A stretch of 64,000 nt of DNA from Sulfurospirillum cavolei (GCF_000813325.1 NZ_BBQE01000004.1), one strand, 5' to 3'. Shown: positions 9,210-17,552, counted from the stretch's first letter. A program made the numbers and translations. Notes: a model not told the origin generated them from the sequence alone.

Positions 9210-9215
9210 ACCTGC

Positions 9216-11288
9216 TTAGAGATTCTTTTTCATGACGCGTTGCGCTTCATTAATATACTCAACCGCTGCATCGAGTCTTTGTTTCGTATATTTAAATCCG
9301 TGTACGCCCCATGAACCGTCTTTTTCCACTAAATCAACGGTTTCTTGCGCTTTTTCGATCAACTCGTAAACGCGTGCTTTATCGGACGGTGCCAATTTTT
9401 TGACTTCAAGCATTGCATAAAGCCCTTGGATACCGACTTTGACTTGCGTAAACTGGTCTTTGACCGGTGTTTGCCAGCCCATAACTTCATCGTAGACTTG
9501 TTTTTGGTCTTTGAAGTGTAAGGTCTCTTTTAATTCGGAGTTAATCGGACTATGACATCCTTTTGCCTCGACTTGCTCTTTATCCGCCCATGTCGTTCGA
9601 GCGCACGCCCACATCAAGTCGACGAAGTTACGTCCGTCTTTATTTCTATCGAAATGCCAATCTTTCGTATCACGAGGTCCTGTTGCGGCAGAGCTTGCAA
9701 CCATCGTTTTCATTTTCGGATCGACTTCGATTTTCCAGATGTGTGAACGACGTTGCGTATCAAATCCCGCTTGATCTTGGAATTGAACCGCATAGAAGTT
9801 TTCACAACTCATCATAAACGGCATATGGCACGTCGCACAACTGTTTTTACTGTGCGTATCGGATTTTGCGTGAATATACGCTTGCTCTTTATGGCAATCC
9901 GCACACTCTTTTTTGAGTTTCGGTTTCGTATAGAACGAACTCAAATAACCTTGGTTGGCGTTATAGTTCGTACCTTTAACGTTTTTCTCGCCCGAAACGT
10001 CACCCGTAACGTCGTGAGGATCATGACATGTAGAACAACGCATTCCTTTTAAGTAGTGCGCCGTAAAGTACGATTGAGCACCTTCGGTTCCGCATCCAGG
10101 TCCCATGGATTTGAATTTTGAGCTCAACGCTAGGTCGGGTTTACCGACGTTAAGCGGATTGCTTTTCATCAAATCGGGGTTGTAGCTAAAGCGTTGGTGA
10201 CAGCGTTCGCAGTTAGAGATCAATAAGCCCGAACCGCCTTCCAAGTGACCGCCCGCTCCGTGGCACTCTTCACATGAAACGCCTTTGGAGATCGTATGTT
10301 TTTGAAGCTCTTTGGCATTACCTAAAGCCGCAAAAAATTCGCCTTGGTTTTTAAAATCGAATTTCCAAGGGTGGCATACTTCACAATACGAAGTCGATGC
10401 TTGGAACGACATCTCTTTTTTATACTTCGCCGCATAAGAAGCAAGTCCTCTGACGTATCCGCCGTTATCGCCGTATTCTTGAAGCGTTACGGGGAACTCG
10501 GGAACCCATTTTTTAATCTTTTTCGCGACTTCAGGCGTTAGGTTGTACGCCCACGTACGTTGCCATTGGTTTGCTCCGGCCGTGATTTGACCCGTACCGT
10601 TTTTGAGTAAACCGCCTTCGACATGGTATGTTCCACGTAATAACCATGCATCAAAGAAGCCCATTTTTGTTCTAAGGTGTCCTACGGTACAATAAATAAC
10701 GTCGGGTGTGATACCTTGCGGTAAAATCGATGCCGTGTCGCTGTCAAAAACCGGATCGTTCAATTTATTATTGACCTCAGGGTGTTCGCCCGGAAAACGT
10801 ATTGTGGACGAGTGTCGTGATCTGCTCCAAGCTTCATATTGCGCAGTATGGCACTCGCCGCATTTTTCAGGTCCGATGAATTTGTTAGGATACGCAAGCG
10901 TTGAATTACGCGCTACCCGATACATCATCGAACTCAAACCCTCACCGCCGCTGCGTTTAGAGTTTTTGGAAAAATCGACGCCGTGACCCTCTTCGATCCA
11001 CTCGTGACCGCGATCGCCTACGACCATCTTACCGACCGTTTTTCCGCCGTATTTGGTAAAAATGGGGTGATTTTTAAAGAGCCAGTCGTACATCGCTTGC
11101 TCTTCGACAATATAATCTTGCAACGAAATGACGCCTCGGCTCTCTTTCGTTCCCTTCGCGTGAGCAATAATCTCGCGCGCTTCCTTAGTCATCTGCATGC
11201 CTTCCATGGCGGCGGCACTGGTTGCACCGACGGCAAAGATACTCGTGCACATGAATAAACCCAGTAACACTTTGTCCCAATTTCTCAT
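9216..11288 (-). CDS. mccA: Octahaem cytochrome c sulfite reductase MccA
   Basis: A 690-residue periplasmic enzyme that reduces sulfite to sulfide. The true start is the ATG at 11288 after AAAGGAGG; it begins a signal peptide ending near 'SAAAMEG'. Seven ordinary CXXCH sites are visible (CGECH, CEVCH, CEECH, CERCH, CSTCH, CADCH, CATCH). An eighth site has the exceptional spacing Cys562-X15-Cys578-His579, diagnostic of MccA. Two further Cys, at my count residues 399 and 495, are 96 residues apart; as I recall this matches the Cu(I) ligands of the haem-copper centre in Wolinella MccA, including the numbering. It heads mccABCD-ccsA1, with mccRS directly upstream. All parts needed for activity appear intact. 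Confidence 0.95.
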   Translation of the reverse strand: MRNWDKVLLGLFMCTSIFAVGATSAAAMEGMQMTKEAREIIAHAKGTKESRGVISLQDYIVEEQAMYDWLFKNHPIFTKYGGKTVGKMVVGDRGHEWIEEGHGVDFSKNSKRSGGEGLSSMMYRVARNSTLAYPNKFIGPEKCGECHTAQYEAWSRSRHSSTIRFPGEHPEVNNKLNDPVFDSDTASILPQGITPDVIYCTVGHLRTKMGFFDAWLLRGTYHVEGGLLKNGTGQITAGANQWQRTWAYNLTPEVAKKIKKWVPEFPVTLQEYGDNGGYVRGLASYAAKYKKEMSFQASTSYCEVCHPWKFDFKNQGEFFAALGNAKELQKHTISKGVSCEECHGAGGHLEGGSGLLISNCERCHQRFSYNPDLMKSNPLNVGKPDLALSSKFKSMGPGCGTEGAQSYFTAHYLKGMRCSTCHDPHDVTGDVSGEKNVKGTNYNANQGYLSSFYTKPKLKKECADCHKEQAYIHAKSDTHSKNSCATCHMPFMMSCENFYAVQFQDQAGFDTQRRSHIWKIEVDPKMKTMVASSAATGPRDTKDWHFDRNKDGRNFVDLMWACARTTWADKEQVEAKGCHSPINSELKETLHFKDQKQVYDEVMGWQTPVKDQFTQVKVGIQGLYAMLEVKKLAPSDKARVYELIEKAQETVDLVEKDGSWGVHGFKYTKQRLDAAVEYINEAQRVMKKNL

Positions 11289-11465
11289 GTTTCCTCCTTT
11301 GAAACAGACCAACCTAAACCGCTCTTTTTCGCGTATGAATCGTGGAAATTTCACATGCGCTTTCGAGCAATTAAAGCATTAACCAGCACAAATGCTTCAA
11401 GGGAATGGTAACACTAAAAAAGGGGGGAAAAGGGGGAAGTATTAAATATATGTTAAATAGAAGAA
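11289..11465 (-). promoter_or_regulatory. mccA upstream region with inverted repeat
   Basis: These 177 bases between mccS and mccA hold a 7-bp inverted repeat AAGCATT-N10-AATGCTT at 11374-11397, a candidate operator for the MccR response regulator. Further upstream are a polypurine/polypyrimidine run (about 11414-11440, G-rich on the plus strand) and an AT-rich stretch. No strong -10 can be singled out. A promoter is expected here because MccA is the cluster's main product, but the operator call is inference. Confidence 0.4.
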
Positions 11466-12887
11466 TTAAAAAATTATTGTAAAAATAACGCCATCATCCG
11501 TATTGTCCACGCGTAAGGTTGCGCCGTTTTTTTCGGCAATCATACGGCTCATGTAAAGTCCGAGTCCGCTACCGGATTCTTTCGTCGTCACGTAAGGATC
11601 GAAAATCGTCCCGATCAAACTTGCATCGATATTTCCGGCATTGTTTTCAATCGTAAGAATCGGTATAGTATCGGCAAGAAAAGCGCGAATACGAATAATG
11701 CGTTCTTGTCGTTCGGACACGTTCGCCAAAAAAGCCTCTTTGGCGTTGTTCATAATATTAATCACAACTTGAACAATCTCGTTTCGATACCCCAAACGTA
11801 TAAAATTGTCTTGAATCTCGACGTGAACGTCGATCGCGTATTTTTCCAGCGAGGCACTTAGCAGTCTTTTGGCTTGCGAGACGACCTCTTGCGCGCTAAA
11901 TTCGTGTTTGGTCGTACTCGGTGTAAAAAAGTTTTTAAAATCGTCGATCGTATGCGACATAAACGAGAGCTGTTCGCTGGCTTCTTTGATTTTTTGCGTG
12001 AGTTTTTCTTTGGTTAACTTGTCTTTTTCACTGTGCAGTTCGAGGTTGATTAAGATCGAGCTGACTTGTGCCAAAGGCTGACGCCATTGATGGGAAATAT
12101 TGCCGATCATCTCTCCCATTGAAGCAAGACGGTTTTGGCTCATCATCAGCATTTTATTTTTTTCCTGTAAGCGAAGTTCGCTACGGTAGATTTTATACAA
12201 AAACAAAATGAAAACGACAAAGACGATAAACATCACCGCTCCGCCCACCATAAACTCTTTAACGTGGTACGTTAAAATACTAAAAACGGGGATTTTAAAC
12301 GTAATCATCGCAATGACGTCGCCGACTTTGCTCTCAAACGAGGGAATGACGTGGTACTGCTCAATCATACGCTTGGGCGCGCTATTGGACGTATGGCATT
12401 GCATACACGAAGTGTCCGAATTGCGAATCGGCAATCCGACGAAAAAATACGGTGCATTGTTTTCGTGAATAATCCGTGAATACTCCTGATACTTGCCCTC
12501 TTTAAAGTCGTCTAGGATTTCATTTTCAAACTCGTTTCCCTCGTGTGCGGGATTGAGCGGATTGTATGCGACCAATTTATAATCGTAGTTGATGTTCTTT
12601 TTTAAACGCTGTATATCGTAAATCGAACGCGTAATGTAGGTTGACGAGAGCAATCTCGGGTCAAAAAAATCGCGCGCAAGCATCTTTTTTTCTTTGAGTT
12701 CTTCGATAAGCGGACGCTGCACCACGGAAACGTAGTCGCGAATCGCATTCATCGTATCCAAAACGAAAAACGCCTCTTGTCTGGCGTCTTTCATCGCAAG
12801 TTCACGGTAAAAGTTGAAAAACAAAAGCGTAATAATCGCATAGAGCACGACAAAAAGCGCGATGATGATTTTAAAATTATACCTCAC
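11466..12887 (-). CDS. mccS: Haem-binding-type sensor histidine kinase MccS
   Basis: A 473-residue sensor kinase. It has a membrane helix at residues 8-28, a periplasmic DUF3365/Tll0287-like domain with a CXXCH haem-c motif (SCMQCH, about residue 182), a second helix near 215-235, then a kinase core with the H-box 'GNISHQWRQPLAQVSSI', an N-box (NIMNNAKEAF), and G-boxes ending 'GSGLGLYMSR'. The extracellular haem-type domain suggests sensing of sulfite, redox state or another haem ligand. The GTG start overlaps the mccR stop by 11 bases, so the pair is co-translated. Its placement upstream of mccA matches the regulator of sulfite respiration; the ligand is not shown by the sequence. Confidence 0.75.
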   Translation of the reverse strand: MRYNFKIIIALFVVLYAIITLLFFNFYRELAMKDARQEAFFVLDTMNAIRDYVSVVQRPLIEELKEKKMLARDFFDPRLLSSTYITRSIYDIQRLKKNINYDYKLVAYNPLNPAHEGNEFENEILDDFKEGKYQEYSRIIHENNAPYFFVGLPIRNSDTSCMQCHTSNSAPKRMIEQYHVIPSFESKVGDVIAMITFKIPVFSILTYHVKEFMVGGAVMFIVFVVFILFLYKIYRSELRLQEKNKMLMMSQNRLASMGEMIGNISHQWRQPLAQVSSILINLELHSEKDKLTKEKLTQKIKEASEQLSFMSHTIDDFKNFFTPSTTKHEFSAQEVVSQAKRLLSASLEKYAIDVHVEIQDNFIRLGYRNEIVQVVINIMNNAKEAFLANVSERQERIIRIRAFLADTIPILTIENNAGNIDASLIGTIFDPYVTTKESGSGLGLYMSRMIAEKNGATLRVDNTDDGVIFTIIF

Positions 12888-13566
12888 ACACGTACCCGAC
12901 GCCGTACAAATTTTTTATAAATCCGTTATCGATCTTTTTGCGCAACTCTTTCACGATCGACTTGAGGGCTTCTTTGCTCGGCTGTTCAAATTCCCACATG
13001 TACTCGAAAAGCTGTTCATACGTAATCGTTTGATTAGGTCGTTTTAAAAAGTATTCGAGTAGGCGGCTTTCGCTTTTGGAAAGGTGGATCGTCTCGTTGC
13101 GACAGGATAAGGTTTTACGGCAATAATCATAGGTGTATTCCGCGCTGATTTGAAAACTCGGACGATGGTCCACGAGCTCCAACGCCACTTCTTCCAGTGC
13201 TTTGATCAAACTGTTTTTATCGTACGGTTTGGTTAAATAACGCGTAATTTTGAGTTCTACCGCACGCCAAAGGTACTCTTGTTCGGTGTGCGCCGAAAGA
13301 ATAATAATCGGAATTTTTTTATTCACTTGGCGAATTTTTTTGACGACTTCAAGCCCGTCGATATGCGGAATCGAGATGTCGAGCATTAAGACGTCGTAGA
13401 TGTTTCCCAAAGCCTCGTCCAAGGCTTCAAGCCCGTCTTTCACGCCGACGACTTTACCGAAAAAAAGCTCCAAAGATTCGACGATATTGTTTAAAATAAT
13501 CTCTTCGTCTTCAACGCACAGAACCTTTTTATCCGATAAAATTTCTAAAGGGTTATACTCGTTCAT
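12877..13566 (-). CDS. mccR: OmpR-family response regulator MccR
   Basis: A 229-residue regulator with an N-terminal receiver domain and a C-terminal winged helix. The phosphoacceptor Asp is in 'MLDISIPH', with the acidic pair (EDEE) near residue 20 and the conserved Lys in 'YLTKPYD'. The winged helix carries 'LSKSESRLLEYFLKRPNQ' and 'IVKELRKKI'. It is coupled to the haem-type kinase MccS and faces the mccA operon, so it most likely controls sulfite-reductase expression. Its own start has only a weak ribosome-binding site. The winged helix is slightly shorter than usual but seems complete. Confidence 0.78.
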   Translation of the reverse strand: MNEYNPLEILSDKKVLCVEDEEIILNNIVESLELFFGKVVGVKDGLEALDEALGNIYDVLMLDISIPHIDGLEVVKKIRQVNKKIPIIILSAHTEQEYLWRAVELKITRYLTKPYDKNSLIKALEEVALELVDHRPSFQISAEYTYDYCRKTLSCRNETIHLSKSESRLLEYFLKRPNQTITYEQLFEYMWEFEQPSKEALKSIVKELRKKIDNGFIKNLYGVGYVCEV

Positions 13567-13770
13567 AGCTGTTATCTTTTATCTCACAAGTTTCGCTTGC
13601 ATCAAGCGTTGATCACAAAAGGCGAAAAAATAGTATCGGATTTTATCTTATAATAAAATTTTTTAAGATAAATTTTACACTGACATGTTAAAGAATCGAC
13701 GCACGCGTCAAAACGGTTCTTGTTTGCTTTTAGTTTAAAAAAGGTTAGCAAAACGTTTAATCTTTTTTTC

Positions 13771-13776
13771 TATACT
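13771..13776 (+). promoter_or_regulatory. Candidate -10 element of a small RNA
   Basis: TATACT preceded by a run of seven T and AT-rich DNA, without a clear -35 box, as is normal for Campylobacterota sigma-70 promoters. No gene starts within the next 200 bases, but an intrinsic terminator lies 54 bases further on. Confidence 0.4.
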
Positions 13777-13782
13777 TTCGTT

Positions 13783-13864
13783 ACCAAGACAATACCTCCT
13801 TTTTAGAAAACCTAACCACTTGAAACACCAAACGCTCGAATTGCCCGATTCGAGCGTTTTTCTC
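13783..13864 (+). ncRNA. Candidate small RNA of about 80 nt with an anti-Shine-Dalgarno segment
   Basis: Between the divergent mccR and HAD genes, a -10-like TATACT is followed about 8 bases later by an 80-base stretch ending in a perfect 12-bp stem-loop and a T-run. The single-stranded 5' part contains ACCTCCTTTT (13794-13803), complementary to ribosome-binding sites such as the AAAGGAGG of mccA. No ORF is present. This has the shape of a trans-acting sRNA such as Helicobacter RepG, which binds targets through a C/U-rich segment. It is a prediction from promoter and terminator only. Confidence 0.45.
13830..13864 (+). terminator. Intrinsic terminator, 12-bp perfect stem
   Basis: AAACGCTCGAAT and ATTCGAGCGTTT form a perfect 12-bp stem with a 6-base loop, followed by TTCTCTTTT. 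It is oriented for plus-strand transcription, although no plus-strand protein gene precedes it, which is the main support for the small-RNA call. Confidence 0.7.
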
Positions 13865-13980
13865 TTTTCCAAACTACGCTATACTTCGTTCCATTAAAAT
13901 TCTTAATTAACGCAAAACATGCTTCGCAAGGCTTGGCCAAAAGCGACGCTCATGCTTTGTCATTTTTGAAAGAGTCACTC

Positions 13981-14712
13981 ATGTTTTACGGTAAAAAAGT
14001 CGTTATTTTTGATATGGACGGTACGCTTATCGATTCGGTCGGTATTTGGAATGCCGTCGACACGGAGCTCATCAATGCTTTGGGCGCACAAGCACCGAAC
14101 GAGTGTGCGATTCAGCACCGACGCGATTCGCTTTTACACGCTCTAAGCCATACGCAAGACGCTTATTTGGAGTATTGCGACGCGCTGCGAAAAGCCTATA
14201 ACGCGCGCTATTCGAAAGAAGAGATTCGCGCGATGCGGTATCGTATTGCCAAGCACTACCTTCAAAACGTTATCGATTTTAAGCCTGACGCTCCTGCGCT
14301 GTTGCATTTTCTTCGCGAAAAAGGCTTAACGCTTGCCATCGCTAGTACAACCTCTCAGAGCAATCTTCATACGTACATGTACGAAAATTCTCAGATGATG
14401 CAAAAAGTCGATTTTGCCGAAACCTTTGCGATGATTCTCGGGCGTGAAAGCGTTAGCCGCATCAAACCGCACCCGCACGTCCATCATCACGTCATGCAAA
14501 CGCTCAACGTCACGCCCGAAGAGTGTTTAATTATCGAAGATTCCCTCGTCGGACTCGAAGCCGCACGTCACGCCGGCATCGATGCGATCATTGTGTACGA
14601 CCGTTACGCACGCGACGATCAAGAAGCGTTAAAACAAGGCGCATACGCTTACTTCGACGACTTTCAAACACTGCTTTACGCCGCGCAAAAAGAACTGGCG
14701 TCACAGGCGTAA
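13981..14712 (+). CDS. HAD-superfamily phosphatase (beta-phosphoglucomutase-like)
   Basis: A 243-residue hydrolase; I start at the ATG at 13981 because it directly precedes the first strand and nucleophile motif. Motif I is FDMDGTLIDS (nucleophile Asp and acid/base Asp), motif II is in 'IASTTS', the motif III Lys is in 'RIKPHP', and motif IV is 'IIEDSLVGLEAA'. A helical cap lies between motifs I and II, as in subfamily I phosphatases and phosphomutases. Substrates are small phosphorylated metabolites; the sequence does not say which. It stands alone between a putative sRNA and a methyltransferase. Confidence 0.82.
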   Translation: MFYGKKVVIFDMDGTLIDSVGIWNAVDTELINALGAQAPNECAIQHRRDSLLHALSHTQDAYLEYCDALRKAYNARYSKEEIRAMRYRIAKHYLQNVIDFKPDAPALLHFLREKGLTLAIASTTSQSNLHTYMYENSQMMQKVDFAETFAMILGRESVSRIKPHPHVHHHVMQTLNVTPEECLIIEDSLVGLEAARHAGIDAIIVYDRYARDDQEALKQGAYAYFDDFQTLLYAAQKELASQA

Positions 14713-14814
14713 CGATGGGGCGCATGGTCGCGTAGAACCTATTATCGCAACTCAGAAGTTTTCTTAAAGGAAATTTCGTTATATTTTTAAATATATAAAT
14801 AAAAAGGATGCTCG

Positions 14815-15597
14815 ATGAGTTCACATGTAGCGCTTTGGAGCCGTGCTTCCAAGCATGCTTTGCAACAAAACGATTTTTCCGAAGACACCGACTATATTCT
14901 CAACTGGATCGAAAATCAAGGCATCGGTTTTGAGGGCTATTCGCTTTTAGACATCGGATGCGGCACGGGGACGTTTGCGCTTCCTCTTGCGCTCAAAAAA
15001 GCCCATGTCACCGCGCTTGATCTTTCGTGCGATATGCTCAAAATCGTCAATGAAAAAAGCGAAGCACTCGATACCGAAGTCTCCGTGAGGCTTCAACACG
15101 CCGATTGGGGTGCCTTTACGTCCGAAGAAATCTACGACATCGTCCTTGCGTCTATGACGCCCGCCCTTAGCACGCAACGCGACATTGAAGCGATGCTAAA
15201 TGCAACCCGCTCGCTTGGCATCTTTGTCGGCTGGAAGAAGTACCGTAACAATTCTTTGCTCGACCTTTTACTCATCGCCCACAACGCACCCGAATACCAC
15301 GCCAATCCCAGCGTTGAAGTCAAAACATTTTTGCACGCCTTGGAAAAAGCCTCCATCGCCTACAACGTCCACTACTTCCCAAGCACCTGCAAACGCGCCT
15401 ACACGTTCGAACAAGCCAAAGAGTACGCTTACAAACAACTCATCGGCTACAACATCTTCCCGATCGAAGCCAAAATCAACGCCGTCCTCAACGACCTCAT
15501 GGAAAACAACCTCATCGTCTCCGAAAACAAGTCCGAAAAAGGCGTCGTGCTCTTTTCCAAATGCCCGTTGTTGAAGCATTTTAGTTTAGTGTGTTAG
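14815..15597 (+). CDS. Class I SAM-dependent methyltransferase
   Basis: A 260-residue methyltransferase with the SAM-binding motif I 'LLDIGCGTGTFALPLAL' near residues 44-60 and the acidic motif II 'VTALDLS'. The rest resembles small-molecule methyltransferases of the ubiquinone/menaquinone or metal-resistance type, but no substrate is recognisable. AAGGA lies 6 bases before the ATG. The gene ends the CG-rich compositional domain: codons such as CGC, TCG and CGT, common here, become rarer just downstream, where the hipBA block begins. Confidence 0.75.
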   Translation: MSSHVALWSRASKHALQQNDFSEDTDYILNWIENQGIGFEGYSLLDIGCGTGTFALPLALKKAHVTALDLSCDMLKIVNEKSEALDTEVSVRLQHADWGAFTSEEIYDIVLASMTPALSTQRDIEAMLNATRSLGIFVGWKKYRNNSLLDLLLIAHNAPEYHANPSVEVKTFLHALEKASIAYNVHYFPSTCKRAYTFEQAKEYAYKQLIGYNIFPIEAKINAVLNDLMENNLIVSENKSEKGVVLFSKCPLLKHFSLVC

Positions 15598-15607
15598 AAA
15601 GGTTTTG

Positions 15608-15623
15608 GGTTTACATGTAAACC
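15608..15623. repeat. 16-bp palindrome carrying the iterated motif
   Basis: GGTTTACATGTAAACC is a perfect 16-bp palindrome. It extends the 10-bp TTACATGTAA motif by three paired bases on each side and lies between the methyltransferase stop and the hipB promoter. It is the first copy, reading from the left, of the TTACATGTAA dialect. Confidence 0.7.
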
Positions 15624-15640
15624 AATTTTGACTTATATAT

Positions 15641-15672
15641 TTGACATTTGCACTTTAAAGTTATAAAATGTC
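15641..15672 (+). promoter_or_regulatory. hipBA promoter with overlapping operator
   Basis: A -35 box TTGACA (15641-15646) and a -10 box TATAAA (15662-15667) are spaced 15 bases apart. They are bracketed by an inverted repeat GACATTT-N16-AAATGTC (15643-15672) that covers both boxes. This is the layout expected for autorepression by the HipB antitoxin. The spacing is shorter than the ideal 17, which would give a weak promoter. Confidence 0.55.
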
Positions 15673-15695
15673 TAAAATATTAGTCAAGGAAAAAC

Positions 15696-15938
15696 ATGGA
15701 CTTAAAAGAGTTTGGCGCATACGTTGCACAGCTTCGTAAAGAAAAAAAAGTCTCACAAGAACAACTCTCTCGTGACCTTGGCATCTCGCGAGCCACCATC
15801 AGCTCTCTTGAAAACGGCACAAGTTCCGATGTTGGCATCAAAAAAACACTTCACATCCTTGACTACTTGGGGTATGAGCTTACATGTAAAGAAAAATCAC
15901 CCTTCCCTACATTTGAGGAGTTAAGAGATGAAAAATAG
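15696..15938 (+). CDS. hipB: HipB-like Xre-family antitoxin
   Basis: An 80-residue DNA-binding protein with a single Xre helix-turn-helix (residues about 10-62: 'LRKEKKVSQEQLSRDLGISRATISSLENGT'). It overlaps the downstream hipA by 11 bases, the usual order and coupling of hipBA modules. HipB would neutralise the HipA kinase and repress its own promoter through the inverted repeat just upstream. The antitoxin is short, as in E. coli (88 residues). A TTACATGTAA copy lies within the gene. Confidence 0.85.
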   Translation: MDLKEFGAYVAQLRKEKKVSQEQLSRDLGISRATISSLENGTSSDVGIKKTLHILDYLGYELTCKEKSPFPTFEELRDEK

Positions 15939-17088
15939 TTTACATGTAAAGGTTTCTAACGAAAAAGCAGGCACTATACTTCTTGAAAATAACGAATACA
16001 TCTTTGACTACACAACCGACAATCAAGATGCCTTTGTATCTTTGAGTATGCCCGTGCGAACAAAGAGTTATGCAAACCCAAAACTCCATCCTATTTTTGA
16101 GATGCACTTGCCCGAGGGGTATCTGCTTTCCATCATCAAAAAACATTTCTCAAAAATCACCAAAACCGATGACTTCGGACTGCTTAGACTTATGGCACAC
16201 AGCATCAAAGGCAGGCTTACATATGAAGCAGATGCTACGCAAGAAGAAGCAACTCTCAGCTTAGATGCACTCTTACACCCCAAAAGTGAAACGCTCTTTG
16301 ATGAACTGGTCAGCCGTTTTGCTCTCAGCTCACCACTGAGTGGTGTTCAACCCAAAGTCTTAGCAAAAGTGCGCGAAAAAGTCACCTTACCACTGCAAGA
16401 GTACATCGTCAAGTCATGGGGCGATGAGTACCCACACTTAGCACTCAACGAATTTTACTGCATGAAAGTTGTGCAAAAAGCGGGTATTGAAGTACCTGAA
16501 TTTTACCTCTCAGATGACAACAAACTTTTCATCATGAAGCGCTTTGACATCAAAGATGATGGAAGCTACCTAGGTTTTGAAGATATGTGTGTTCTTCAAG
16601 CACGCCAAGCCGATGAAAAATACGAAGGCTCCTACGAGCACATCGCCAAAAGCATCAAAACGTTTGTCTCTCCCAAACACAAGAAAAAGGCGTTAAGAGA
16701 TTTTTTCAAGATGATGGTCATCAACACACTGGTACAAAATGGCGATGCACACCTCAAAAACTTTGGCGTACTCTATGAAAATATCCAAAACATCTGGCTT
16801 GCACCTGCGTACGATGTCGTCTGTACGACACTTTACATTCAAAAAGACATCCCTGCTTTGCATCTTTTGGGAAGTAAAAAATGGTGGAAGAAAGCGTTTT
16901 TGCTCCGTTTTGGAAAAGAGAATTGTGAGCTAAGTACCAACGAAACGCTTGCGCTTTACGATCAATGTATCGAAGCTTTACGCGTTACTACTCATGAAAT
17001 AAAAGAGCGCATTGAGATAGAAAATGATTTACATGTAAAAGTATTTTTGAGTAGTTTAATGGAAGCTTTTGAAAGGGAAAATCAATGA
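15928..17088 (+). CDS. hipA: HipA-like Ser/Thr kinase toxin
   Basis: A 386-residue HipA-family protein. It has an N-terminal HipA_N domain (to about residue 110), the Ser-containing loop 'LSGVQPKVLAK' (about 136-146, where E. coli HipA is autophosphorylated), the 'MKRFDI' strand, the catalytic 'NGDAHLKNFGV' motif (about 272) and the metal-binding 'YDVVCT' Asp. E. coli HipA phosphorylates glutamyl-tRNA synthetase and causes dormancy; the target here is unknown. All catalytic residues appear present, so the toxin should be active. The next gene overlaps its stop by 4 bases (ATGA), giving a three-gene unit. Two TTACATGTAA copies fall inside. Confidence 0.88.
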   Translation: MKNSLHVKVSNEKAGTILLENNEYIFDYTTDNQDAFVSLSMPVRTKSYANPKLHPIFEMHLPEGYLLSIIKKHFSKITKTDDFGLLRLMAHSIKGRLTYEADATQEEATLSLDALLHPKSETLFDELVSRFALSSPLSGVQPKVLAKVREKVTLPLQEYIVKSWGDEYPHLALNEFYCMKVVQKAGIEVPEFYLSDDNKLFIMKRFDIKDDGSYLGFEDMCVLQARQADEKYEGSYEHIAKSIKTFVSPKHKKKALRDFFKMMVINTLVQNGDAHLKNFGVLYENIQNIWLAPAYDVVCTTLYIQKDIPALHLLGSKKWWKKAFLLRFGKENCELSTNETLALYDQCIEALRVTTHEIKERIEIENDLHVKVFLSSLMEAFERENQ

Positions 17089-17525
17089 TTTCAAAAAGCT
17101 ACTCTTACATTTTAGTGTTGTTGCAATTCGTATTCATCACATTCTTGTTTTTAGAACATGGCTTTCGTACGCCAAGTATCTTGGCTTTACTCATCTTTTT
17201 ACTAGGCGGTGGCTTTGGGCTCTATACCCTAAAATGCAACACTATTAGCAACTTCAATATCATCCCAGAAATCAAAGAAAACGCCGCACTCATTACCACA
17301 GGAGCGTACCGCTACATTAGGCATCCTATGTATTTTTCCGTGCTTGTGATGATGCTTGGGGTTGTCGTGTCTAAGCCCACGTTATTCAGTTTTTTTATCT
17401 ATGTGCTTTTAGTTGTAACGCTGTTTTTGAAAGCACACAAAGAAGAAATATTGTGGATGGGGCAGTCTAGTGAATATAGAAGCTATAGGCAACAAACGAA
17501 AAGAATTATTCCGTTTGTTTTATGA
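17085..17525 (+). CDS. Isoprenylcysteine methyltransferase-like (ICMT/PEMT) membrane protein
   Basis: A 146-residue integral membrane protein with four or five hydrophobic segments and the signature 'GAYRYIRHPMYFSVL' followed by a C-terminal 'HKEEILW..G..YRSYRQQTKRIIPF'. This is the SAM-binding half of the ICMT/phospholipid N-methyltransferase (PF04191/PF04140) fold. Bacterial members methylate lipids, mercaptans or unknown substrates. It is coupled to hipA by an ATGA overlap, an unusual companion for a toxin-antitoxin pair. It may share the promoter only by chance of insertion. Confidence 0.75.
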   Translation: MISKSYSYILVLLQFVFITFLFLEHGFRTPSILALLIFLLGGGFGLYTLKCNTISNFNIIPEIKENAALITTGAYRYIRHPMYFSVLVMMLGVVVSKPTLFSFFIYVLLVVTLFLKAHKEEILWMGQSSEYRSYRQQTKRIIPFVL

Positions 17526-17552
17526 AGTGGTCTATTTTCTTACTCTTTCTAA

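Noticed and set aside
11289..11354. Longer start for mccA
   Set aside because: It would place 22 charged residues ahead of the signal peptide and ignores the AAAGGAGG before the ATG at 11288.
14713..14814. tRNA or other RNA gene between the HAD and methyltransferase genes
   Set aside because: No cloverleaf or terminator is visible in the 102 bases; only a ribosome-binding site and AT-rich promoter-like DNA.
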